Source: Bryobacterales bacterium (GTDB taxonomy: Bacteria; Acidobacteriota; Terriglobia; Bryobacterales; Bryobacteraceae). Taken from it: a stretch of 64,000 nt of DNA. The notes under the pieces were generated by a model that did not search any database, was not told the DNA's origin, and saw only the letters and a list, made by a program, of their open reading frames with translations. The position numbers and the translations under genes are program-made. The stretch spans positions 1 to 64,000 of the forward strand of contig JADLCT010000047.1 of the NCBI GenBank assembly GCA_020847045.1. Reading direction: 5' to 3'. Shown here in pieces: positions 8,940 through 20,671 of this stretch; position 1 is the first letter of the stretch, and every line of letters begins with the position of its first letter.

Positions 8940-10262
8940 ATGCAGAGTGAACAGGTTGCCCAGTTGGCCACGGCCCTGCAAGAGGGACCGGCCACGCCCG
9001 CCTTGCCGGCCAACCTCCGCGACACAGGTCTGCCGGAGGCCATGGTTGAGCAGCTCATCCTGAAAACACTGTATTTCCGCAGTGAAACACTGGGGCGCGA
9101 TCTGGCGCGCTCGCTCGGCCTCCGCTTCAGCGTCATCGACGAGATGATCGAATTCCTCAAGCGCCAGCACCTGGTTCAGGTGCGCCGCTCGATGGGCATG
9201 GGCGCCATCTCGGCGGTGTACGCCCTCAGCGAGGCGGGCCGCCTGCACGCGCGCGAATATCTCGAGCAGAACCAGTATGCCGGCAAAGCGCCGGTGCCGC
9301 TGGCCCAGTATGCCGCGCTGGTCCGCGCGCAATGCTGGAAGGATAGCTGGCTCACCATGGAGCGCCTGAAAGAGGCCTACCAGCACATGGTCACCACGCC
9401 GCGCATGTTGACCCAGCTCGGCCCGGCCGTCAACGCCGGCAAATCGTTTCTGATCTATGGCCAGCCCGGCAACGGAAAAACCTTTCTCGCCGAGGCGCTG
9501 TGCCACATCGATCTGGAACCGGTCTACATGCCCTACGCCATCGAATGCCAGGGCCAGATCATCCAGCTTTTCGACCCCGTCTATCACAAGCCCATCGTCG
9601 ACGAGGGCGACGAGATCCGGGCCATGGCCTTCGAGCCCGACTATGACACGCGCTGGTTCCGCACGCAGCGGCCGTTCATCGTGTCCGGCGGCGAGCTGTC
9701 GCTCGAGGTGCTCGACCTCAGCTACAACGCCATCTCCAAGTTCTACGACGCGCCGCTCCAGTTAAAGGCCAACAATGGCATCTATCTGATTGACGATTTC
9801 GGCCGCCAGAAGTGCACCCCGGCCGAGATCCTGAACCGGTGGATCGTGCCCATGGAGCGGCATATCGACTATTTGACCTTTCAGAACGGCGCCAAGATGA
9901 ACGTTCCGTTCCACTCCTTCCTCATCTTCTCCACCAACCTGAACCCCGGCCAGTTGGGCGACGAGGCTTTCCTGCGCCGCATCAGCTATAAGATGCTCAT
10001 GCGCAACCCCGAGGAAGAGGAGTTTGTGGAGATCTTCCGCCGTTACGCCGACGAGCAGCAACTGGACTACACCGAGGAGATCATTCAGAACTTCCTCGAA
10101 CAGAACTACCGGTCCACGGGCCGCGAACGCCGCCGCTGCCATCCGCGCGACGTCATCAACCACGCCATCGACCTCATCCGCTTCGAACGCCGACCCTGGG
10201 AGCTGAACCCCGAAGTGCTCCACCTGGCCTTTGAAAGCGTCTTCGTGCACGACGACGAATAG
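8940..10262 (+). CDS. AAA ATPase with N-terminal winged-helix region, function unknown
   Basis: About 440 residues. The first ~140 residues look like a winged helix: paired short helices (LPEAMVEQLILKTLYFR), then a DNA-type recognition region and a beta wing ending SAVYALSEAGRLHAREYL. The ATPase core follows: Walker A in YGQPGNGKTFLAEAL, Walker B in GIYLIDDFGRQ, sensor 1 in FLIFSTNLNP, and arginines in AFLRRISYK. A C-terminal helical lid contains RCHPRDVINHAI. It sits alone between a divergent oxidoreductase and an isomerase. The longer frame opens with TTG at 8868, only 11 bases from the divergent start; ATG 8940 with AGGTGG (8924-8929) upstream is preferred, though the start is uncertain. 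Confidence 0.8.
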   Translation: MQSEQVAQLATALQEGPATPALPANLRDTGLPEAMVEQLILKTLYFRSETLGRDLARSLGLRFSVIDEMIEFLKRQHLVQVRRSMGMGAISAVYALSEAGRLHAREYLEQNQYAGKAPVPLAQYAALVRAQCWKDSWLTMERLKEAYQHMVTTPRMLTQLGPAVNAGKSFLIYGQPGNGKTFLAEALCHIDLEPVYMPYAIECQGQIIQLFDPVYHKPIVDEGDEIRAMAFEPDYDTRWFRTQRPFIVSGGELSLEVLDLSYNAISKFYDAPLQLKANNGIYLIDDFGRQKCTPAEILNRWIVPMERHIDYLTFQNGAKMNVPFHSFLIFSTNLNPGQLGDEAFLRRISYKMLMRNPEEEEFVEIFRRYADEQQLDYTEEIIQNFLEQNYRSTGRERRRCHPRDVINHAIDLIRFERRPWELNPEVLHLAFESVFVHDDE

Positions 10263-10323
10263 CCGCCGTCGTACAGAGAGGCCGGGCCGCGCGCCCGGCT
10301 CACCAGCTACACTATGGAACGTC

Positions 10324-11277
10324 ATGCTTACGCGCCGTTCCGCCCTTGCCGGCCTGGCCGCCTCGGCCGCCGGATCTCTCGCCGCCGCCCCCGCCGCCGT
10401 TCCCGCCACCAATAGCCCCGCCCTGCCGTTGTGCGCCTTCTCGAAGCACTTCCAGTGGACCAGCGTCGCCGAGACCGCCACGCTATGCAAAGAACTCGGC
10501 TACGACGGTGTCGACCTCACCGTCCGCGAAGGCGGCCATGTACTGCCCGCCCGCGTCGCCAGCGACCTGCCGCGCGCCGTTGAGACAATCCACAAAGCGG
10601 GGCTCTCGACGCCGATGGTCACCGCCGGCATTGTCGACGCCGCCTCGCCTCACGCCGAGGCCATTCTGAAGACGCTGGCCTCGCTCGGCATCAAACGCTA
10701 CCGTTGGGGCGGCTTCCGGTGGGACGAAAAGCAGAAGCCCGAGGCGCAGATCGCCGCCTTCTACGACCGCACCAAGCAACTGGACGCCCTGAACCGCGCC
10801 CATGGCATGTGCGCCATGTACCACACCCACTCCGGACCCGGCCAGTTCGGCAACGCCTTCTGGGACATATTCACCGTCACGCGCGAGTTCTCTCCCGAAT
10901 CCATCAGCATCAACTTCGACATCGGCCACGCCACCGTCGAAGGCGGCTTGGGCGCCTGGATGTCCACCTCGCGCATGTTGCTGCCTTATACGCGCGGCAT
11001 CGCCGTCAAGGATTTCTACTGGGAAAAGAACGCGCGCGGCGTGTGGGCCCCGCGCTGGTGCGCCCTCGGCAAGGGTATGGTGAACCTGCCGCGCTTCTTC
11101 GGCTATGTGAAGGAGGCCGGCTTCACCGGACCCGTGCAACTGCACCTGGAGTACCCCGAAATGGGCGACGCGCACACGGGGAAGGGAATGACCATCGAGC
11201 GCTCCGAGTTCCTCCGCCTGATGCGCGCCGACATCGCCACCGTGCGCGGCGCAATGCGGCAGGCCGGGCTGGTTTAG
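10324..11277 (+). CDS. Sugar phosphate isomerase/epimerase family protein, Tat leader
   Basis: 317 residues. The twin-arginine leader LTRRSALAGLAASAAG is followed by a xylose-isomerase-like TIM barrel. Metal and substrate residues of the family are seen in YDGVDLTVREGGH, MYHTHSG, NFDIGHA and HLEYPEMGD. The role is probably sugar isomerisation or epimerisation outside the cytoplasm, which would fit the Tat-exported Gfo/Idh enzyme two genes away. The ATG at 10324 was chosen because it begins the leader. Its stop overlaps the convergent DUF72 gene by 4 bases. Confidence 0.85.
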   Translation: MLTRRSALAGLAASAAGSLAAAPAAVPATNSPALPLCAFSKHFQWTSVAETATLCKELGYDGVDLTVREGGHVLPARVASDLPRAVETIHKAGLSTPMVTAGIVDAASPHAEAILKTLASLGIKRYRWGGFRWDEKQKPEAQIAAFYDRTKQLDALNRAHGMCAMYHTHSGPGQFGNAFWDIFTVTREFSPESISINFDIGHATVEGGLGAWMSTSRMLLPYTRGIAVKDFYWEKNARGVWAPRWCALGKGMVNLPRFFGYVKEAGFTGPVQLHLEYPEMGDAHTGKGMTIERSEFLRLMRADIATVRGAMRQAGLV

Positions 11278-12185
11278 GCGGCCAGGTCGAACAGCGCGGG
11301 CGCTCCGGCAGCCGGCGCCGTATCATGATGGGCCGCCGCGGCATGACGCGCCGGCGCCGCCACAGGACCGCCACCCAACAACGACTGCATCTGCATGCTG
11401 TTCACCACGCTCTTGCCCTCGCCGTCGTTGGCGAACACCACATACACCTCTCCGGCGAACCGGCGCAGATGTTCAATGCGCGGCAGCCAGGCGTCCATCT
11501 CGGCCAGCGAGAAGAAGTGGCCGTTGCCCGTGCGCTGCCCGTTCCGCGTGGCCGTGCGGTCGTCAAATTCGGCAAACGCCGGGCCCGCCGAGGCGCCGTA
11601 CAGCTTCACATAGCCAACCTGCGTGGTCAGCCGCGACGAAGGCGGTGTGGCGCGCAGGGTCCTCGGCTGCTCCAGGTTGCAGAAACCGATCCGGTAATCC
11701 ACAAGCGTGCCAATGGCCTCGTCCACTGTCCAGGAGGCGTGCCGCAGCTCGGCCACCAGCGGGAAGGCGGAAAAGGCTCGCCGCAACTGAATCAGGAAGT
11801 CACGGTTCTCACTGGTGAAGCGGAACGACGAGGGCATCTGCATCAGCAGCGCGCCCAATTGCCCGCGGTCCAGCAACGGTTGCAGCCCCTGGGTGAATCG
11901 AGCCACGCTGGCCGCATCAAGCTGCCGCTCGTGCGTGAACTGCCGGTGCAGACGGGCCGTGAATTTGAACTGGCCGTTGTGACCCGCCTGGGCCCCCCAC
12001 AGGCGAGCCAGCTCAGGCCTTATAAATTGATAGAAGGTGCTGTCGATTTCTAATGTGTCCAGGCGTCCGGCCAGGAAGTCCAGGGCGTGAAAGCCGCGCG
12101 CTCGGGGGCGCGGATAAACTGCCCGTTCCCAACTGGCGTGCGTCCATCCGGAAACTCCACACCGTACCGAAAGTGTTGTGTTCAA
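11274..12185 (-). CDS. DUF72 (YecE-like) domain protein
   Basis: 303 residues; TIM-barrel DUF72 family with the conserved blocks VRCGVSGW, LDTLEIDSTFYQF, FKFTARLHRQFTHER, LLMQMPSSFR and AELRHASW. The last ~35 residues are Ala/His-rich and not part of the domain. The molecular function of DUF72 is unknown. The start is TTG (12183-12185) with AGAGGAG seven bases upstream. A strong promoter and a GTTC-N7-GTTC repeat, the LexA operator type of Alphaproteobacteria, lie 26-75 bases upstream, which points to induction by DNA damage. Confidence 0.88.
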   Translation of the reverse strand: MNTTLSVRCGVSGWTHASWERAVYPRPRARGFHALDFLAGRLDTLEIDSTFYQFIRPELARLWGAQAGHNGQFKFTARLHRQFTHERQLDAASVARFTQGLQPLLDRGQLGALLMQMPSSFRFTSENRDFLIQLRRAFSAFPLVAELRHASWTVDEAIGTLVDYRIGFCNLEQPRTLRATPPSSRLTTQVGYVKLYGASAGPAFAEFDDRTATRNGQRTGNGHFFSLAEMDAWLPRIEHLRRFAGEVYVVFANDGEGKSVVNSMQMQSLLGGGPVAAPARHAAAAHHDTAPAAGAPALFDLAA

Positions 12186-12210
12186 GGCGGCTCTCCTCTG
12201 CTCGACAATC

Positions 12211-12225
12211 GTTCGCTATTTGTTC
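12211..12225 (-). promoter_or_regulatory. Putative LexA (SOS) box GTTC-N7-GTTC
   Basis: The plus strand reads GTTCGCTATTTGTTC: two GTTC half sites spaced by exactly 7 bases, the direct-repeat SOS box known from Alphaproteobacteria and some other phyla. It lies 6 bases downstream of the -10 of the DUF72 promoter, covering the expected start site, which is where a repressor would act. No lexA or imuAB gene is in the window. Confidence 0.6.
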
Positions 12226-12231
12226 GCCACC

Positions 12232-12260
12232 AGAATACGGCGAGGCGAAGAAAAGGTCAA
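12232..12260 (-). promoter_or_regulatory. Sigma70 promoter of the DUF72 gene
   Basis: On the minus strand TTGACC (12255-12260), a spacer of 17 bases, then TATTCT (12232-12237). Expected start near 12225 gives a leader of about 40 bases. The 12270-12300 stretch upstream is AT-rich and may act as an UP element. Confidence 0.65.
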
Positions 12261-12421
12261 GAGAAAAATTCGCCCTGAAATTCAAAATTATTTTCCGGCC
12301 GGGTAACCACCCCTTGGGGCTCTGCGCCTACATTACATCCCCGTTACGACAGCGGGCGCCGCACCCCTCATCACCCAACTTAGGCGCCCGCTACTCCAAC
12401 CACCTCACCCGCCGGTCCGTT

Positions 12422-13378
12422 TCACTCGTTGAACATTCCTTCAAACAGAACGCTGCTCAGATAGCGCTCGCCGGAATCGGGCAGGATGACGACGATGGTT
12501 TTGCCGGCCATTTCGGGTTCGGCGGCCACGCGCACGGCGGCCGCCACGGCGGCGCCGCAGGAGATGCCGCACAGAATCCCCTCCTGGAACGACATGCGGC
12601 GGGCCATCTCGATGGATTCATCGTTGGTCACCTGCTCCACGCGGTCCACGACGCTGAGATCGAGCGTGTCGGGAATGAAGCCGGCGCCGAGACCTTGAAT
12701 CTTGTGCGGACCAGGCTTGATTGGCTCGCCCTTCAGCGTCTGCGTAATCACCGGACTGGCCGAAGGCTCGACGCCGATCGACACGATATTCTTCCCGCGC
12801 GCCTGCTTGAAGTAGCGCGAGATGCCCGTGATGGTGCCGCCCGTGCCGATGCCGCTCACCAGAACGTCCATGCCGCCGTTGGTGTCGTCCCAGATCTCAG
12901 GACCGGTCGTCTCAAAATGAATCTTCGGGTTGGCCGGGTTCTTGAACTGCTGTGGAATCAGCCAGTGTTTCGGATCGGCCGAGGCGATCTCCTCGGCTTT
13001 CTGAATGGCCCCCTTCATCCCGGCCGCGCCTTCGGTCAACACGAGGCGTGCGCCAAAGGCCTTCAGCACCTTCCGGCGCTCGATCGACATCGTCTCGGGC
13101 ATCGTCAGCGTGATCGGATAGCCGCGCGCCGCGGCCACGAAGGCCAGCGCGATGCCAGTGTTGCCGCTGGTGGGCTCCACCAGCTCCATGCCGGGCTTCA
13201 GGGTGCCGCTTTTTTCCGCTTCCCAGATCATCGACGCGCCAATGCGGCACTTCACCGAGTAAGCAGGGTTGCGGCCTTCGACCTTGGCCAGCACGGTCGC
13301 CTTCAAACCCTGAGTCACCCGGTTCAGGCGCACCAGCGGGGTCCGGCCGATGCTCAAGGAATTATCGTTGAAAACCAT
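12422..13378 (-). CDS. cysK: Cysteine synthase A (O-acetylserine sulfhydrylase)
   Basis: 318 residues. PLP enzyme that makes cysteine from O-acetylserine and sulfide. The Schiff-base lysine is in AYSVKCRIG, the substrate loop is [13 protein letters not shown] and the phosphate loop [11 protein letters not shown]. Length and motifs are standard. It lies 54 bases behind an Rrf2 regulator on the same strand, with an AAGGAG site before the ATG; this is the arrangement seen for CymR-type control of cysteine metabolism. Confidence 0.96.
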   Translation of the reverse strand: MVFNDNSLSIGRTPLVRLNRVTQGLKATVLAKVEGRNPAYSVKCRIGASMIWEAEKSGTLKPGMELVEPTSGNTGIALAFVAAARGYPITLTMPETMSIERRKVLKAFGARLVLTEGAAGMKGAIQKAEEIASADPKHWLIPQQFKNPANPKIHFETTGPEIWDDTNGGMDVLVSGIGTGGTITGISRYFKQARGKNIVSIGVEPSASPVITQTLKGEPIKPGPHKIQGLGAGFIPDTLDLSVVDRVEQVTNDESIEMARRMSFQEGILCGISCGAAVAAAVRVAAEPEMAGKTIVVILPDSGERYLSSVLFEGMFNE

Positions 13379-13400
13379 AATTGCTCCTTATGACTATTCT

Positions 13401-13422
13401 CCGCGCCCGCTGTCCGGCGCGG
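13401..13422 (-). other. Hairpin between the Rrf2 regulator and cysK
   Basis: A 7-bp perfect stem, CCGCGCC (13401-13407) with GGCGCGG (13416-13422), 8-base loop. No T-run follows, so it is not a standard terminator; it may tune read-through or mRNA stability between the two genes. Confidence 0.35.
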
Positions 13423-13432
13423 TTGTTTCGTG

Positions 13433-13867
13433 CTAAATCTCCCAGTTCGGGACGTAGCGGCTCTGTCTCTCCTGCCAGCGCCGCGCCACCTCGGCCAGCG
13501 TACTGGTGTCCAGAATCTCGCTCACAGCCGTCTCCACACGCCCCCACATCTCGGCGAACGGCGAATCCTGCCGCCGTTTGTTCTGCCCCTTCCCCATCCG
13601 CCCACTCTCAACAAAGCGCAAAATCTCACCCACGCTGATCTCCTGCGGCCGCCGCGCCAGCAGATAACCCCCATCCGCGCCCCGGCGCGATTCCACGAAG
13701 TTGCCTTGTTTCAATGCGGCCAGAATCAATTCGAGAAACTTCTGTGGAATCTTCTGCCGGCGCGCAATACCCGCTATCTTCACAGGCTCGCCTGGACGTT
13801 GCAAAGCCAGATCGAACAGAGCCAGCAGCGCGTATTCGCCTTTTACGGAAATGTTTAAAGGTCCCAA
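13433..13867 (-). CDS. Rrf2 family transcriptional regulator, CymR-like (no Fe-S cysteines)
   Basis: 144 residues with the Rrf2 winged helix: KGEYALLALFDLAL, then IARRQKIPQKFLELILAALKQG and the wing ESRRGADGGYLLAR. The three cysteines that bind Fe-S in IscR and NsrR are absent; there is no Cys in the protein. That is the pattern of CymR, which senses cysteine status through a complex with CysK, and cysK is the next gene. The start is TTG with AGGTGA seven bases upstream. The regulatory target is inferred from context. Confidence 0.88.
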   Translation of the reverse strand: MGPLNISVKGEYALLALFDLALQRPGEPVKIAGIARRQKIPQKFLELILAALKQGNFVESRRGADGGYLLARRPQEISVGEILRFVESGRMGKGQNKRRQDSPFAEMWGRVETAVSEILDTSTLAEVARRWQERQSRYVPNWEI

Positions 13868-13894
13868 GCGTCAATCACCTATTCCCTACTGGAG

Positions 13895-13922
13895 ATTAAC
13901 GAATGGTGTGGGAACACGTCAA
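13895..13922 (-). promoter_or_regulatory. Promoter with inverted repeat, Rrf2-cysK operon
   Basis: On the minus strand TTGACG (13917-13922), 16 bases, GTTAAT (13895-13900). The spacer holds an inverted repeat GTGT-GGGA-ACAC (13906-13917), a possible site for autoregulation by the Rrf2 protein. Confidence 0.45.
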
Positions 13923-13977
13923 GCGCGTGGCAGTTGCGGCTATCTGGACCTGCTTGTGGAGGTATCGTTGGCCGGCT

Positions 13978-14955
13978 TCATTCGCCGAAATGCGCACGGT
14001 ACCAGCGGCCGGCGGTTTCGACAATATTCGACAGTTCGCTCGACACCGCCGACCAGCCCAGCTCTTGGCGCGCCTTGCGCGGATCGGCCACCAGTTCGGC
14101 CGGATCACCAGCCCTGCGCGGGGCCTCCACGACCGGCACGCCCCGGCCGGTGACCTGCTCCACCATCGCGATCACCTCGCGTACGCTCGCCCCGCGACCC
14201 GTGCCGAGGTTGTACTCGCAGGTGGCCTCCGTCGCCCGTATGCGTTCGAGCGCCCGCAGGTGCGCCTGGGCGAGGTCATCCACATGGATGTAGTCGCGCA
14301 CGGCCGTGCCGTCCGGCGTGGGATAGTCGGAGCCGAACACGGAGATCGATGGCCGGTGTCCGTAAGCGGCGGCCAGGACGAGGGGAATCAGGTGCGACTC
14401 AGGATCGTGCGCCTCGCCGATGCGGGCCTGTGCGTCGGCGCCGGCCGCGTTGAAGTAACGCAGCTTGGCGGCGGCAAAGCCGTGGCAGACGCCATACCAG
14501 TCGAGCATGTGTTCCACCATCAGCTTAGTTTCCCCGTAGGCGTTTACGGGCCGTTTGGGATGCGTCTCGGGAATCGGCGTCTGCTCGGGTGTTCCGTAGA
14601 CGGCGGCCGTCGAGGAAAAGACGATGTGCCGGACGCCTGCGCGCCGCATGCCCTCCAGCAGATTCAGCGTGCAGCCGACATTGTTGCGGAAATACTTGCC
14701 GGGGTCGCGCATCGACTCGCCCACTTCAATGTAGGCCGCGAAGTGGATGACCGCGTCGATGGCGTGTTTCTGAAAGACGGCGTCGATGGCGGCCGGTTCG
14801 CCCAACTGGCAGAACTCGAACGCGCCCCACCGCACCGCCCAGTCGTGCCCTTTTTCCAGGTTGTCGGCCACCACCGGTTCGTGCCCGGCCTCGGCCAGGG
14901 CCTTCACCGTGTGGCTGCCAATGTAGCCCGCGCCCCCCGCCACCAGAACGCGCAT
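13978..14955 (-). CDS. galE: UDP-glucose 4-epimerase
   Basis: 325 residues, extended short-chain dehydrogenase. NAD-binding VAGGAGYIGSHTVKAL at the N-terminus, catalytic Ser/Thr in FSSTAAVYG, the YxxxK pair in NAYGETK, and the family blocks LRYFNAAGAD and TPDGTAVRDYIHVDDLA. It interconverts UDP-glucose and UDP-galactose for envelope polysaccharides. It begins 6 bases after the purA stop and is probably co-transcribed with it. Confidence 0.95.
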   Translation of the reverse strand: MRVLVAGGAGYIGSHTVKALAEAGHEPVVADNLEKGHDWAVRWGAFEFCQLGEPAAIDAVFQKHAIDAVIHFAAYIEVGESMRDPGKYFRNNVGCTLNLLEGMRRAGVRHIVFSSTAAVYGTPEQTPIPETHPKRPVNAYGETKLMVEHMLDWYGVCHGFAAAKLRYFNAAGADAQARIGEAHDPESHLIPLVLAAAYGHRPSISVFGSDYPTPDGTAVRDYIHVDDLAQAHLRALERIRATEATCEYNLGTGRGASVREVIAMVEQVTGRGVPVVEAPRRAGDPAELVADPRKARQELGWSAVSSELSNIVETAGRWYRAHFGE

Positions 14956-14961
14956 GGCGGC

Positions 14962-17581
<2,620 letters not shown>

Positions 17582-17582
<1 letters not shown>

Positions 17583-20500
17583 TACAACTCCTTGGGATCC
17601 GGCCCGGCGTGGAACAGCAGGTAGAGCGAGGGCAGAACCACCAGCGTCAGCACCGTGGCCGAGACGAGGCCGCCGATGATCACCACGGCCAGCGGCCGCT
17701 GCACCTCCGAGCCAATGCCGTGCGACAGCGCCATGGGCAGCAGTCCCAGCATGGCCAGCAGCGAGGTCATCAGCACCGTCCGCAGCCGCGTCTGCGCGCC
17801 TTCGAATACAGCCTGGTAGGAACGCTCGCCCTCCTCCTGCCGCTGGTTGAAGTGGCTCACCATGACGACGCCGTTCAGCACGGCCTGGCCGAACAGGGCG
17901 ATAAAACCGATGGCCGCCGACACGCTCAGGTGGATGCCCGTCAGGTAGAGCGCCAGAATGCCGCCGATCAGCGCGAAGGGCACGTTGAGCAGAATCAGCG
18001 CCGCGCTCTTTACCGATTTGAACGCCTCGAACAGCAGCACGAAGATCAGCAGCACGCTCACCGGAATGATGGCCAGCAGGCGGCTCATGGCTCTCTGCTG
18101 GTTTTCGAACTCGCCGCCCCAGGTGATGCCGTATCCCGGCGGCAGCTTCATCTTCTTGGCGACCTCGCTCTGCATTTCGCGAACCAGGCTGCCCATGTCG
18201 CGGCCCTTGATGAACACGCCGACGGCGGCCGTGCTGCGCCCGCCTTCGCGGCTGATGTTCATGACGCCTTCTTCCACGCCGATGGTGGCCACCTGGTCCA
18301 GCGGCACCTGCGAATGGTCGGGCGCGTCCAGCAGCAGCCCGCGCAGCGAGTCGATGTTGCTTCGCTCCTCGTCGCGCAGCCGCATCACCACGTTGAAACG
18401 TTTCTCGCCTTCCCAGATTTCGGTGGCTGGACGTCCGCCCAGCGCCGTTTCAATGACGTCCTGAATGTCGGCCACGTTCAGCCCGTAGCGCGCCGCACGC
18501 TCGCGGTCGATGCGCACCTGCAACTGCGGCACGTGTCCGGCGCGGTCCACGAAGGCGCGTCCCACGCCACGCAGCGGCTCGACGATCTGGCGCAGATCCT
18601 CGATCCGCTTCTTCAGCAACGAGGAGTCGTCGCCGAACATCTTGATGACAATCTGGCCGTCGATTTGCGAGATCGATTCAAGCACGTTGTCGCGGATGGG
18701 CTGCGAGAAGGACGGCTTCACGCCCGGCATGTCGTCCAGCAATTTTTCCATCTGCGCGATCAGTCCGTCCTTGGTGGCGTGGGCGCGCCACTGCTCGGGC
18801 GGCTTCAGGTCCACCAGCATTTCCACCATGTTGATGGGCTTGGGATCGGTGCCGTCGTCGGGGCGGCCGGCCTGCGATACCACCCGCGACACCTCGGGAA
18901 TCGTGTGCAAACGCTCGCGCGCCTGATGCAGCGTGCGGTTCACTTCGCTGGTGGAGACGCCCGCCGGCAGCGTGAAGTTGATCCAGATGTTGCCTTCGTT
19001 CAGCTCGGGCAGAAACTCAGACCCAAGCCGGGGCACCAGCATCAGGCTGGCCGCCAGCGCCACGGCCGACACGGCCAGCACCACGCCCGGCCTCCCGAGC
19101 GCCACGCGCAGCACGCGGCTGTACAGCTTGTGCGACAGCCTCACGATCAGGTTCTCTTTCTCCGGCGGCGCGTTCTTCATCAGGTACACGCACAGCACGG
19201 GAACCAGCGTCAGCGAGAACAGCAGCGAGCCGATCAGCGCCGAGGTGATCGTGTAGGCCATGGGCGCGAAGATGCGCCCTTCGTGACGTTGCAGGGTGAA
19301 GATGGGCAGGTGGGCGAGGATGATGATCACCATCGAGAAGAAGGTGGGGCGTCCCACTTCGCTGGCCGCCTCGGCCACCAGTTCCTTGAATGAAGAGAAC
19401 TGGCCGCGTTCCTGCGACGCGCGCCGGAAGATGTTCTCCACCACGATCACCGCGCCGTCGACGATGATGCCGAAGTCCATCGCCCCGAGCGACAGCAGGT
19501 TGGCGGGAATGCCCTTGATCGTCAGTCCGATGAAGGTGGCCAACAGCGACAGGGGAATCAGGATGGCGACAATCGCCGCCGGCCGCACGCGCCCGAGAAA
19601 CAGGAACAGCACCAGCGCCACCAGCAGTGCTCCTTCGGCCAGGTTCTTGAACACCGTCTTCAGCGTGTTGCCGATGAGCCAGGCGCGGTCATAATAAGGA
19701 ACTAGCTTCACGTCCTTGGGCAGGATGCTGCGGTTCAACTCGTCGATCTTCGCCTTCACGCCTTCCAGCACGATGGAGGGGTTCTCGCCCTTGCGCATCA
19801 GGATGGTCGCGTTGACGATGTTGTCGTTGCCGTCCATGCCCACGATGCCCTGCTGCTGCTGGTAGCCGGTTTCCACCGTGGCCACGTCGCCCACCAGCAC
19901 GGGCACGCCGCCGCGCTCGCTCACCACCACGTTCTGGATGTCGCGTTCGGAGCGCAGCAGGCCCACGCCGCGAATGATGAACTGCTGCTCGCCCTGCTCG
20001 ATGTAGCCGCCGCCGGCGTTCATGTTGCCGCGCTGCAAGGCGTCGTAGATCTGGCGCATCACCAGGCCGTGGGATTTCAGGCGCGTCAGGTCCGGCACCA
20101 CCTGGTACTGCTTGATGAATCCGCCGCGCACCACCACGTCGGCCACGCCCGGCACCAGTTTCAGGTTGCGCTCCACCACCCAGTCCTGGATCGTGCGCAG
20201 CTCCATCGCCGAGCGCCGGTCCGACTTCAGATAGACGCGGTAGATCTCGCCGATGGGGCTCGACAGCGGCGCCAGCTCCGGGTGAATGCCCTCGGGCAGG
20301 TCCACCTCGCGCAGCCGTTCCAGCACCTGCTGGCGCGCAAAATAGTTGTCGGCGCCGTCGTCGAAGGTGACGTAGGTGGACGAGAGCCCGTACTGCGTGT
20401 GCGAGAAGACGCGCAGCGAGTGGGGCAGTCCGGCCAGGGCGATCTCGAGCGGAATGGTGATCTGTTTTTCCACCTCCTCGGCGGCGTGGCCGGGGTAGAG

Positions 20501-20650
20501 CGTCACCACGGTCACCTGCACGTCGGTAACGTCGGGGAAGGCTTCAATGGGCAGCGTGCGGAAGGCGAACACGCCCGCGCCGATGAACAGGGCCAGCAGC
20601 AGGAAGACAAACAGCGGCTGATGGATGGCGAAGTAGATCAGTTTTCGCAT
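17582..20650 (-). CDS. RND efflux pump, heavy-metal (CusA/CzcA) type
   Basis: 1022 residues, twelve membrane segments in two halves, each followed by a large periplasmic loop. The heavy-metal-efflux signature GAMDFGIIVDGAVIVVEN lies at about residues 389-406 in the fourth membrane segment and carries the proton-relay acidic residues. It uses the proton gradient to push metal cations (Cu/Ag or Zn/Co/Cd) out through adaptor and TolC channel. The metal cannot be settled from the motifs seen. Second gene of a three-gene operon. Confidence 0.94.
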
Positions 20651-20671
20651 GGAGGTGTGAAGGTCCGGAAC

